Source: a virus. Taken from it: 33,555 bases of DNA. The stretch spans positions 1 through 33,555 of the IMG/VR virus record IMGVR_UViG_3300033141_004948; one strand, 5' to 3'. Made by a program: the position numbers and the translations under genes. The notes beneath the pieces are model-generated. The model was not told where the DNA came from. It saw only the letters and a program-made list of their open reading frames with translations, and made no database searches. Below are positions 22,209 to 28,451 of this stretch, piece after piece; within the stretch, counting starts at the first letter, position 1, and the number at the start of each line of letters is the position of its first letter.

Positions 22209-22772
22209 ATGCAAGTAGAAATAACAGAAATAGCTGATGATAGAATTACTTTTATGAATATCCATAGTCCATTTCCAAAAGAAGAAACTCATGTTTTAGA
22301 AGAACAAGTTAAGGGATTTGGAAAACTTGGAAAAGCAGAATTAAATGTAAATCCAACAACAGATAAAATATGTTTTATTAGAATGCAAACTGCAGGGAAA
22401 AAAGAAGATTCAGATAAAAAAGGCAAAGCAAGTTGGGCTGATGATCTGACTACATTCGAAGATCTCCTTGATGATGCACATAAGAAATTTAAAGATAGAA
22501 TTGAAATTAAAACAGAACTTCTTGAAGATAGAGAAGGAAGAATTTTATTGAATTACGAGGAGAAAAAAGCAGTATTTAAAGCAACAGTAATTATTAGAAA
22601 TAAAGAAGATAATCTGCTGCAACAGATCTTTGAAGCACATGGAGATTCTCAAGGAATTGATGATGAACATTTTATTAGGAAAGCAGAAACCAGAGCAATT
22701 GCAAGAGCTTTAAGATGGGCCACAAATAATGCAAAAGTTCCAAGTTTAGATAAACCTGCTAAGAAAAAATAA
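22209..22772 (+). CDS. Single-strand annealing-like (Rad52-superfamily) protein
   Basis: A 187-residue protein ending with IRKAETRAIARALRWATNNA, the AETRAI-x-RAL helix typical of phage and archaeal SSAP-like proteins (ERF/Sak/Rad52-type). Before it come a helix (DLTTFEDLLDDAHKKF) and strands (RIEIKTELLEDREGRILLN, KAVFKATVIIRN), the expected beta-beta-beta-alpha core, and a Lys-rich tail. It would anneal single strands during replication and recombination. Neighbours include a RusA-like resolvase at 25837 and a SWIM protein. The ATG at 22209 lies 3 nt after the previous stop; an in-frame ATG at 22185 overlaps that gene. Confidence 0.6.
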   Translation: MQVEITEIADDRITFMNIHSPFPKEETHVLEEQVKGFGKLGKAELNVNPTTDKICFIRMQTAGKKEDSDKKGKASWADDLTTFEDLLDDAHKKFKDRIEIKTELLEDREGRILLNYEEKKAVFKATVIIRNKEDNLLQQIFEAHGDSQGIDDEHFIRKAETRAIARALRWATNNAKVPSLDKPAKKK

Positions 22773-22773
22773 A

Positions 22774-22917
22774 ATGGAACAAGAATATATAAATCAAACA
22801 ATTGGAGAATTATTAACAAGAGAAAAATATAAATTTACTCCACAAGGATTAGTAGGAGAAATTTGTAGAGATTTTGTTGAAGAGTTTGAAAGAGTTGAAA
22901 AAGCAAATAACAAATAA
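22774..22917 (+). CDS. 47-residue acidic protein, unknown
   Basis: A short frame starting one base after the previous stop (TAAAATGG) and ending one base before the next ATG. It is mostly helical (TIGELLTREKYKF, VGEICRDFVEEFERVEK). No known motif. The join to the next gene (TAAAATGG again) repeats the same pattern, supporting translation. Partner or inhibitor roles are possible but not shown. Confidence 0.55.
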   Translation: MEQEYINQTIGELLTREKYKFTPQGLVGEICRDFVEEFERVEKANNK

Positions 22918-22918
22918 A

Positions 22919-23092
22919 ATGGAAGAACAAGTTGTCATCAATAAAACAGAGAAGCCCAATTCTTATGAATTTGGAAAAGCAGGAAATAGATTTAAATTGT
23001 ATTTCAATGATGCAATAGATTTACAATTGCTTATTAAAAGTTTGAAAGATACAGGGGTTTACAAAGAAGAACCAAAAGAACAAAAACCTTAA
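22919..23092 (+). CDS. 57-residue protein, unknown
   Basis: A short protein with a strand-rich start (VVINKTEKPNSYEFGKAGN, RFKLYFND) and an amphipathic helix (AIDLQLLIKSLKDTG). This pattern resembles small phage proteins that pair with the annealing protein, but the match is not diagnostic. The frame could be extended upstream to 22874 in the same frame, but ATG 22919 follows the previous stop by one base. A T9A9 palindrome follows the stop codon. Confidence 0.55.
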   Translation: MEEQVVINKTEKPNSYEFGKAGNRFKLYFNDAIDLQLLIKSLKDTGVYKEEPKEQKP

Positions 23093-23096
23093 TTAA

Positions 23097-23114
23097 TTTT
23101 TTTTTAAAAAAAAA
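23097..23114. terminator. T9A9 palindrome
   Basis: Nine T followed by nine A form a perfect 18-bp palindrome right after the gene at 22919. On the + strand the T-run can end transcription. About 10 nt further, CCAGA/TCTGG can form a short hairpin. The gap to the next gene is 56 nt, one of the few breaks in the early operon. Confidence 0.55.
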
Positions 23115-23148
23115 CAATCCAGATGAAAGCTCTGGAATCATAATCACA

Positions 23149-23331
23149 ATGAATAGACACAAATTAAAACCTTTTACAAAAGAGGAATTAAAAAATGCAC
23201 CAAAAAGGTATGGCCATAATTCAGGAATTAAAAGAGATATGAAAGGCCTTGCCGGAGAAGAAAAAAGAATTGCAGATAATTTAAAAAGAAAACCAAGAAA
23301 AAAACCATGGGGGGATGTAGGAAGAAAATGA
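23149..23331 (+). CDS. Small basic protein, unknown
   Basis: A 60-residue, strongly basic protein (KPFTKEELKNAPKRYGHN; RIADNLKRKPRKKPW) without Cys or membrane segment, suited to contact nucleic acid. It is linked by an ATGA overlap to the next gene. Nothing more specific was recognised. Confidence 0.5.
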   Translation: MNRHKLKPFTKEELKNAPKRYGHNSGIKRDMKGLAGEEKRIADNLKRKPRKKPWGDVGRK

Positions 23332-23552
23332 AAACATATATACAAAGAGCAGAAGAATTAAAAAATGAAGTTGATAACATGACTGCATTTATAGGAAATC
23401 AATTTTATAAAGATCTTAAAAAAGAAGTACAAGATCTCATCAAAGAAATGAAGGATAATTATAAAAAAACATTTGGGGAAGATATTCAAGATTATCGATT
23501 CTTTGAAAATGATAAAAAAGCAATTAAAATATGTAGGGAAATTTTGAAATGA
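23328..23552 (+). CDS. Small helical protein, unknown
   Basis: A 74-residue protein predicted to be almost wholly helical and charged (YIQRAEELKNEVDNM, YKDLKKEVQDLIKEM). ATG 23328 overlaps the previous stop (ATGA); an in-frame ATG at 23307 lies inside that gene. ATGA overlap also links it to the SWIM gene at 23549. The role is not recognised. Confidence 0.55.
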   Translation: MKTYIQRAEELKNEVDNMTAFIGNQFYKDLKKEVQDLIKEMKDNYKKTFGEDIQDYRFFENDKKAIKICREILK

Positions 23553-23818
23553 AATCAATATTTCAAAAAGCATATCAAATAATGAAAGATAAAAAGATAG
23601 AACTTTCTTTTGTAAAAGGCCATGATAAATATTATTTAATTAGAGATTATTCCTTTAAGATTTATCTAAAAGTTGCTGCATGGTTTAGCCAGTGTGGTTG
23701 TCACGTGGGGGTCTCAAATAGGCCCAGTGGCCTTTGTAAGCATCATATTGCAGGGATAGTTAAGCAATTCCTTAAAGAAAATAAATTAAAGCTTGTAAGT
23801 GTTAAAAATGCCAATTAG
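23549..23818 (+). CDS. SWIM zinc-finger protein 2
   Basis: An 89-residue protein with a C-terminal SWIM finger: QCGCHVGVSNRPSGLCKHHI shows C-x-C, then C-K-H, and the helix IAGIVKQFLKENK follows as in SWIM domains. The first half (LSFVKGHDKYYLIRDYSFKI) is strand-rich, the usual lead-in to the finger. It is the second SWIM protein here, 1.7 kb from the first. The two share little sequence outside the metal ligands, so they may have separate partners. Confidence 0.75.
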   Translation: MKSIFQKAYQIMKDKKIELSFVKGHDKYYLIRDYSFKIYLKVAAWFSQCGCHVGVSNRPSGLCKHHIAGIVKQFLKENKLKLVSVKNAN

Positions 23819-24038
23819 AATTTGTAAGAAATGTGGGAAAAGAGAGATGAAGAGAACATACAAATCTCCTTATTGTAGAGAATGTCAGGGCTATTTAGGA
23901 TCTAAAAAAGCTCAAGATAAAAAAAGGGAAAATAATTTATGTTTAGATTGTGGGAAACCTGCAAAAAAGAAGTTATGTCCTCATTGCAATAAAACAGTTA
24001 AATTTTATAGTAGATGTGAAAAGTGCTTAAAAAAATGA
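23808..24038 (+). CDS. Multi-zinc-ribbon protein
   Basis: A 76-residue protein with five C-x-x-C pairs: CKKC, CREC, CLDC, CPHC and CEKC, enough for two zinc ribbons and one further half-site, in a basic context (KKAQDKKRENN). Such compact ribbons bind DNA, RNA or RNA polymerase. ATG 23808 overlaps the previous gene by 11 nt; an in-frame GTG at 23799 is an alternative start. It directly precedes the TBP-like gene, so a transcription role would be coherent but is only an inference. Confidence 0.7.
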   Translation: MPIRICKKCGKREMKRTYKSPYCRECQGYLGSKKAQDKKRENNLCLDCGKPAKKKLCPHCNKTVKFYSRCEKCLKK

Positions 24039-24364
24039 AAAATAAATTAAGAATAACAAACATGATTTTTTCTGGGAGAATGCCTTTTAAGAGAAAATTA
24101 AAAACAGAAGAAGGAGATAAACTTGTTTTTAGATTTAACTGGCAGTGGATAAATGAAGAAATATCTCCAATTATTTCAAAAAGAATGAAGATAAGAAAAA
24201 TTAAAAAGTTGAATGTTCATGGAAAAATAAAACAACCTTATGTTTCAATTTGGTGTTCTGGGGCTATTAATATTGTTGGAGTTGTAAATAGGAAAGAAGC
24301 AAATCAAGTTTATGATTTAGTGATTAAAGATTTAAAGAAAATTAGTAGGACCTTATTAAAATGA
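24035..24364 (+). CDS. TBP-fold half-size protein (candidate)
   Basis: A 109-residue protein that looks like one TATA-binding-protein repeat. It starts with LRITNMIFSG (as in the I-x-N-I-V-A-S start of a TBP repeat), has a basic middle, and ends with YVSIWCSGAINIVGVVNRKE then a long helix (ANQVYDLVIKDLKKI), matching the TBP 'F-x-SG-x-[IM]-x-x-[TV]-G-x-x-[SN]-x-E-[ES]-A' signature. True TBP has two such repeats (180 residues); this has one and would need to dimerise. TBP-like folds also occur in RNase HIII N-termini, so function is open. It overlaps the zinc-ribbon gene by ATGA. Confidence 0.5.
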   Translation: MKNKLRITNMIFSGRMPFKRKLKTEEGDKLVFRFNWQWINEEISPIISKRMKIRKIKKLNVHGKIKQPYVSIWCSGAINIVGVVNRKEANQVYDLVIKDLKKISRTLLK

Positions 24365-24840
24365 AAGATAAATTTATACTTGATGCTTGTTGTGGTGGAA
24401 GGTGTTTCTGGTTTAATAAGAATCAAGAAAATACATTATATATTGATAAGAGGATAGTTGAGAAAGGATCCTTTGAACAACGCCCTAACTTTTGTGTTAA
24501 ACCAGATATTCAAATGGATTTCACAAAACTTAATTTTCCAGACAAATCATTTAAGATGGTTGTATGGGATCCTCCACATATTGTTAGATTTGGAAATAAA
24601 AGCTGGATGTCTCAAAGATATGGGATGCTTGGAAAAGATTGGGAAGTTATGTTAAAGAAAGGATTCAATGAAATTTGGAGAGTTCTTGAAGACCATGGTG
24701 TATTAATATTTAAATGGAGTGAGGCAGAGATCTCTGTAAAGAGATGTTTAGATCTATTCCACACAAAACCCTTATTTGGACATACTACTGGAAGGGCTGG
24801 AAAAACTAAATGGATGTGTTTTATGAAAATACCAAAATGA
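24361..24840 (+). CDS. Class I SAM methyltransferase (DPPH type)
   Basis: A 159-residue phage-type enzyme. FILDACCGGRCFWFN holds the glycine-rich AdoMet-binding motif (residues 5-19), VVWDPPHIVRFG holds the DPPH catalytic-type motif (D70-H73), and VLIFKWSEAEISVKRCLDLF with FGHTTGRAGKTKWMCFMK forms the end of the fold. Relatives are common in phages and prophages of many hosts; their target (DNA base or RNA) is not settled. The order of motifs I then IV fits DNA N6-adenine or similar enzymes. It lies between the TBP-like and cytosine methyltransferase genes, joined by ATGA overlaps. Confidence 0.75.
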   Translation: MKDKFILDACCGGRCFWFNKNQENTLYIDKRIVEKGSFEQRPNFCVKPDIQMDFTKLNFPDKSFKMVVWDPPHIVRFGNKSWMSQRYGMLGKDWEVMLKKGFNEIWRVLEDHGVLIFKWSEAEISVKRCLDLFHTKPLFGHTTGRAGKTKWMCFMKIPK

Positions 24841-25460
24841 AAATATTAAATTTATATTCTGGAATTGGTGGAAATAGAAAGCAATGGGGAGATGAGCATG
24901 AAATAACTGCTGTTGAAATTAATCCAAATATAGCAAAAGTATATCATGAATTTTTTCCAAAGGATAATGTAATTATTGCAGATGCACATGAATATCTATT
25001 AGAACACTTCCAAGAGTTTGATTTTATTTGGAGTAGCCCTCCTTGTCCAACACATTCAAGGATGAGAAAGTGTTTTGCTTTTGCTAAAGATGAAGGTAGG
25101 AGAAGAAAGGCAGAGTACCCAAACATGATGCTCTATCAGGAAATTCTTTTTTTGAAACATTTCTTTAAAGGAAAGTGGGTAGTTGAAAATGTTATTCCAT
25201 ATTATGAACCATTAATAAAACCATTTAGTTCAGGAAGACATTGTTTTTGGAGTAACTTTATAATTTCAATTAAGAAAGAGAAGGGAGAGAAATTAGAGAA
25301 ATCAAGTATAGAATTTAAACAAAATTTGAAGGGATTTGATTTGTCTAAAATTGATAAGGTTGGATTTAGAAAAGACCAAATATTAAATAATTGTGTTAAT
25401 CCTGAATTGGGACTTCATGTATTCAACATGGCTTTCAAAGAAAAGCAACACACATTATAA
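24837..25460 (+). CDS. DNA cytosine-5 methyltransferase, short
   Basis: A 207-residue enzyme with the C5 signatures: LNLYSGIGGNRKQWG (motif I, AdoMet), SSPPCPTHSRMR with the catalytic Cys70, and VVENVIPYYEP with the E-N-V motif (E117). It is much shorter than cellular enzymes (about 330-420 residues), with little room for a target-recognition domain, so it probably has narrow or partner-set specificity. The role is likely protection of viral DNA from restriction or marking of progeny. The ATG at 24837 overlaps the previous stop. An in-frame ATG at 24810 would overlap that gene by 31 nt. Confidence 0.8.
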   Translation: MKILNLYSGIGGNRKQWGDEHEITAVEINPNIAKVYHEFFPKDNVIIADAHEYLLEHFQEFDFIWSSPPCPTHSRMRKCFAFAKDEGRRRKAEYPNMMLYQEILFLKHFFKGKWVVENVIPYYEPLIKPFSSGRHCFWSNFIISIKKEKGEKLEKSSIEFKQNLKGFDLSKIDKVGFRKDQILNNCVNPELGLHVFNMAFKEKQHTL

Positions 25461-25461
25461 A

Positions 25462-25836
25462 ATGAATTGGAATTTAGTAAATAAATTAAGGCCCCATAAT
25501 AAGAATGAAACAACAAAACATTTTATGATTAAGTCAATGGTTTTTAAAATTCTTTTTAATAATGGATATTGGGTTTATTCTGAACATGATATAATAAGAA
25601 GAAAAGATGGAGCATGCACAGATAAAATAAGGATTGCAGATATTGCTGCTTATGAAAAACATAATAGTTCAACATTAAAGATTATTGTTGAAGTAGAAAC
25701 AAAGCCAACTAAAAAACACAACAAAGAACTTATGGAATTTTATGAAAATGAAACACTTTATATTATTGATGTTAGAGAAATTTCAGATAATCTAATTGAG
25801 ATGGAAAAACAAATTAAACATATCTTAGGAATGTAA
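25462..25836 (+). CDS. PD-(D/E)XK-like nuclease
   Basis: A 124-residue protein with a restriction-like catalytic pattern: RIADIAAY (D60), then KIIVEVETKP (E77, E79, K81), giving D-x(n)-E-x-K. A helix before it (KHFMIKSMVFKILFNNGYWV) and strands around match the small nuclease fold. It may cut branched or unmethylated DNA, or host DNA. It follows the cytosine methyltransferase by one base, so a restriction-modification-like pair is possible, but no specificity domain can be seen. ATG 25462 is chosen over the upstream in-frame ATG at 25393, which lies inside the methyltransferase gene. Confidence 0.6.
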   Translation: MNWNLVNKLRPHNKNETTKHFMIKSMVFKILFNNGYWVYSEHDIIRRKDGACTDKIRIADIAAYEKHNSSTLKIIVEVETKPTKKHNKELMEFYENETLYIIDVREISDNLIEMEKQIKHILGM

Positions 25837-26238
25837 ATGATAATAAAAATACCTTTTAAAACACCAACAATAAATCATCTCTATGGCCAGAGGGGATTTC
25901 ATAAATATCTTACAAAAGAGGCAACACAATTAAGAAAAGAAATTGAAGAGATAATTTATTCACATGAATCTCTGACATCATCTCTCATGATATTTGCAAT
26001 TAAAAAATTAAAAGTAATTGTAGAAATCCATGAAGATTGGCTTACAAAAAAGGGAGATGTGAAAAGAAAGGATGTTGCTAATAGAGAAAAGTTTTTGATA
26101 GATTCAGTTTTCAATGCACTTGGAATAGATGATAAATTTATTTATGAACACACAATGAAGAAGATCCAATCAGATGAAGAATTTGCAATTATAAAAATAG
26201 AGGAAATTAAAGAGGATGATAAAAAGAGAGAGTTATAG
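25837..26238 (+). CDS. RusA-like Holliday junction resolvase
   Basis: A 133-residue protein with the RusA plan: TPTINHLYGQRGFHKYLTKE at the start (the N-x-x-Y segment), then KGDVKRKDVANREKFLIDSV and FNALGIDDKFIYEH, matching the D-x-D-N...K-x-x-x-D-x-L...D-D motif with several acidic residues for metal binding, and a last strand (FAIIKIEEIKED). Such enzymes resolve four-way junctions in phage DNA before packaging. The gene begins directly after the stop codon of the nuclease gene and overlaps the HNH gene by 23 nt. Pairing with the annealing protein at 22209 is coherent. Confidence 0.75.
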   Translation: MIIKIPFKTPTINHLYGQRGFHKYLTKEATQLRKEIEEIIYSHESLTSSLMIFAIKKLKVIVEIHEDWLTKKGDVKRKDVANREKFLIDSVFNALGIDDKFIYEHTMKKIQSDEEFAIIKIEEIKEDDKKREL

Positions 26239-26692
26239 GTTGATTGTAGAAGAACCTGCTAAGAGCAGACTTCAAAGACATGAGTGTCCGTCGTGTGGCC
26301 TGCCTAAATCTAAATGGAAAAGAAGAAAAGATTGGAGATGTTGTTCAGTAAAATGCTCTACGGCCTGGTATAAATCACGTGTTTTATTTGGGTGGCCTGA
26401 TTTAAGGATGGCTGCATTTAAGAGAGATCATTTCAAGTGTGTAAAATGCGGAAAAATGCCGATGCAAGATTCAAATAGAAAAGGCCAAAGAAGAAAACCA
26501 AATACAAGTGCATTAATTGGAGATCATATAATTCCAATTTCTATTGGGGGCCCACAATGGGATATAAATAATGTTCAAACTCTTTGCATACCATGCAATA
26601 AAATTAAAACAGCTCAAGATTATAAAGATATTGCAAGGCAAAGAAGAAAAGAACAGCAGTGTGGGGTAAAGGTTCGCCCGTTGGCCCCATAA
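26216..26692 (+). CDS. HNH endonuclease with zinc finger
   Basis: A 158-residue protein. An N-terminal zinc-finger-like part (HECPSCGLPKSKWKRRKDW, then CCSVKC) is followed by an HNH domain with CVKCGK, GDHIIPISIGG (D103-H104) and NVQTLCIPCNK. The zinc Cys pairs and D-H give the metal site. Its last 13 codons lie inside the tRNA-Met, with the stop codon in the anticodon loop, an unusual overlap. It may be a homing-type nuclease linked to the tRNA, or a nuclease for packaging or host DNA. Being within the early operon rather than in an intron favours a replication or packaging role. Confidence 0.75.
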   Translation: MIKRESYRLIVEEPAKSRLQRHECPSCGLPKSKWKRRKDWRCCSVKCSTAWYKSRVLFGWPDLRMAAFKRDHFKCVKCGKMPMQDSNRKGQRRKPNTSALIGDHIIPISIGGPQWDINNVQTLCIPCNKIKTAQDYKDIARQRRKEQQCGVKVRPLAP

Positions 26693-26726
26693 GCCAGAGA
26701 TCCAGGTTCGATTCCTGGCATTGCTA
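26655..26726 (+). tRNA. tRNA-Met (CAT), initiator-like
   Basis: A 72-nt cloverleaf: acceptor AGCAGTG/CATTGCT (one G-U), T8, D-stem GGGT/GCCC, anticodon stem TTGGC/GCCAG with loop CCCATAA (anticodon CAT), a short variable region, T-arm CCAGG/CCTGG with TTCGATT, discriminator A, and no CCA encoded. The A1-U72 pair, the TGGGGTA D-arm start and CATAA resemble archaeal initiator tRNA. Odd points: C33 in place of U33, and only two of the three G-C pairs in the initiator's lower anticodon stem run the usual way. The 5' half overlaps the end of the HNH gene. Confidence 0.85.
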
Positions 26727-26731
26727 TTTTA

Positions 26732-26747
26732 AGAAAGATTTAAAAAA
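26732..26747 (+). promoter_or_regulatory. Class 2-type promoter
   Basis: AGAAAGATTTAAAAAA begins 37 nt before ATG 26769, and the start reads AATATGTATG. A new transcript therefore starts just after the tRNA. Confidence 0.7.
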
Positions 26748-26768
26748 GAAACATACATAAAAATATGT

Positions 26769-27428
26769 ATGGAAGATATTAAGATAAATGAAAAGGATGG
26801 AAAGATAACCCATTCTGTTACTTCTACACACAATGAAGATTCTTTAATTGAAAAATATAGAAGAGATTACATGGCCTATAAAATTCAAGAAGCTAAATTA
26901 CAAAAACTTCCTGATATGATTGAAGGAACAAAAATGTATATTAAAATTTCTGAAACAACAGTTGAGATAAATGATGCTAAGCAAGAAAGAATCAAAGAGA
27001 TCTTAGACAAATTAGATTTAGATATTAAAGCAAAAATTAAAGAGATCAAAGAAAAATATTCTGAAGAAGATTTATTGAAGCATGCAGAAAAAATAAATGC
27101 TGAAACTAATGTTAAAATTGTTAAAGAAGGATCTAATTATATTATGAAAACAGAATTAACTCAAACAGTTGAAGATCTATTAATTGAATTGATGAGCTTA
27201 CAAGATGAAAAGCCAAGACTTCTTGAAAGATTAGTTAAACAAAATCAAGTTCTCACAAAATATGAATCAAGCAAACCAGAGTTAGAAAGTAGCTTAGAAG
27301 AAATAAAACAAAGATTAACTAAAATTAAAATATTCTTTGCAGGCCAACATAAAAATATTGATAAGCTTTTAGATGTAAGAGCTCAAGCAAGAAAGAATAA
27401 AGATAAAATTGCAGAGAGTGGAAAATAA
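26769..27428 (+). CDS. Coiled-coil protein, unknown
   Basis: A 219-residue protein that is almost wholly helical and charged, with long heptad-like stretches (QERIKEILDKLDLDIKAKI, ELLIELMSLQDEKPRLLERL, LESSLEEIKQRLTKIKI). It has a disordered acidic start and a basic end, and no membrane segment or Cys. Similar coiled coils in phages are scaffolds or regulators. It is driven by its own class 2-type promoter and precedes an AbrB-like protein by two bases. Function not recognised. Confidence 0.6.
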   Translation: MEDIKINEKDGKITHSVTSTHNEDSLIEKYRRDYMAYKIQEAKLQKLPDMIEGTKMYIKISETTVEINDAKQERIKEILDKLDLDIKAKIKEIKEKYSEEDLLKHAEKINAETNVKIVKEGSNYIMKTELTQTVEDLLIELMSLQDEKPRLLERLVKQNQVLTKYESSKPELESSLEEIKQRLTKIKIFFAGQHKNIDKLLDVRAQARKNKDKIAESGK

Positions 27429-27430
27429 AA

Positions 27431-27562
27431 ATGAAAAAAGAATTTACTGCAACAGTGAGAAAGAACAAAGCAAATAATCATAAATATATTACAGTGCCAA
27501 GAGAGATCCCAATTGAAACAGGGGATGAAGTTGAAGTAAGAAAAAAGAGGAAAAGAAAGTGA
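27431..27562 (+). CDS. 43-residue AbrB/MazE-like DNA-binding protein
   Basis: A short, basic frame two bases after the previous stop. FTATVRKNKANNHKYITVPR followed by IPIETGDEVEVRKK fits the swapped-hairpin (AbrB/MazE) half barrel with its [IV]-T-[VI]-P-[KR]-x-[IL] and G-D-x-V-x-V segments. It would dimerise and bind DNA. It overlaps the next gene by GTGA. There is no toxin-like partner nearby, so a regulator is more likely than an antitoxin. Confidence 0.65.
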   Translation: MKKEFTATVRKNKANNHKYITVPREIPIETGDEVEVRKKRKRK

Positions 27563-27747
27563 GTGCTGAAAAGAAACTCCAAGATTCAATAAATTATGTA
27601 AATGGTTTAACTTGGAAAGATTATTTTAATAATTTTAAAAATAGAAATTGGAAAGAATTTTTAGGCATCTCAAGTTGGAAAGGATATTTGGGATGGATTG
27701 TTACACTTTTAATTATATTATATCTGATTGATAATGGTGGTTTCTAA
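27559..27747 (+). CDS. Small membrane-anchored protein, GTG start
   Basis: A 62-residue protein starting at GTG in a GTGA overlap with the AbrB-like gene. The first 40 residues are polar and aromatic (NGLTWKDYFNNFKNRNWKEF), followed by one membrane span (YLGWIVTLLIILYLIDNGGF) at the end. This tail-anchored plan fits a membrane recruiter. Its last base overlaps the ATG of the methyltransferase (TAATG), so it might localise the glycan enzymes; that is only inference from order. Confidence 0.55.
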   Translation: MSAEKKLQDSINYVNGLTWKDYFNNFKNRNWKEFLGISSWKGYLGWIVTLLIILYLIDNGGF

Positions 27748-28451
27748 TGATAATTATTCCTGAAGCTCTGCCTCTTGCAAAATTACAAAGAACAGCTATG
27801 AATCAAAAGCAGATGATTAATTCTTATGGGGCCGATTTTGATAATGTTATAGATAATGCTACTTGTGGAAAAGATTTTAAAATTTTAGATATTGGTTGTG
27901 GAATTGCAGGGTGGCAATGTTTTTTAGAAAAAGGAGAGAAGATCTATTTAATTGATAAAACAAAGGTAGATGAGAAAGTTTATTATGGTTATCAAAAAAA
28001 GACTGCCTTTTATAATTCTATGAAAATTGCTAAAAAGAATTTAATAGCAAATGGAATAAAAGCAGAAAAGATATTTATGCAAGAAGCAAATAATAAAATT
28101 CAATTTGGTGTAAAATTTGATTTAATTGTTAGCTTTATTTCTTGTGGTTTTCATTATCCTGTTAAAACTTATTTAAATCAAATTTATGAAAAGCTTGAAG
28201 AGGGGGGGACTTTGATGATTGATATAAGAAAGGGAACTGATGGTGCTTCAAAAATTAAAAATCTTTTTGGAAATATTTCTGTGATAAAACAAGAAAATAA
28301 ATATCTTAGAGTGAAGGCTGTAAAACAAGAAAAAAGGGTTGGGATGGGAGATGATACAAAAGACCCTTCTGAAAAATTAGAAATTTATAGCTCTGGAAAT
28401 GTAGGATTGAATAGTGTTAATCCTTCTGAAAAACTCAATATAATACAATGA
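27747..28451 (+). CDS. SAM methyltransferase with fibre-like tail
   Basis: A 234-residue protein. Residues about 30-200 are a class I methyltransferase: FKILDIGCGIAGWQCFLEKG binds AdoMet, FDLIVSFISCGFHYPV and LEEGGTLMIDIRKG follow in family order. Residues 206-234 are two copies of a fibre-type repeat, DPSEKLEIYSSGNVGLNSVN and PSEKLNIIQ, like the G-I-G-T-x-x-P-S-E-x-L repeats in the tail fibre at 16140. The next gene (sulfotransferase) starts in an ATGA overlap. By context it may methylate a sugar or hexuronic acid, as archaeal AglP does, but substrate is not shown by the sequence. Confidence 0.7.
   Translation: MIIIPEALPLAKLQRTAMNQKQMINSYGADFDNVIDNATCGKDFKILDIGCGIAGWQCFLEKGEKIYLIDKTKVDEKVYYGYQKKTAFYNSMKIAKKNLIANGIKAEKIFMQEANNKIQFGVKFDLIVSFISCGFHYPVKTYLNQIYEKLEEGGTLMIDIRKGTDGASKIKNLFGNISVIKQENKYLRVKAVKQEKRVGMGDDTKDPSEKLEIYSSGNVGLNSVNPSEKLNIIQ

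Noticed and set aside
23034-23345. Minus-strand frame across the small early genes
   Set aside because: It is antisense to coupled + strand genes, has no promoter and shows hydrophobic composition typical of reversed Lys-rich codons.
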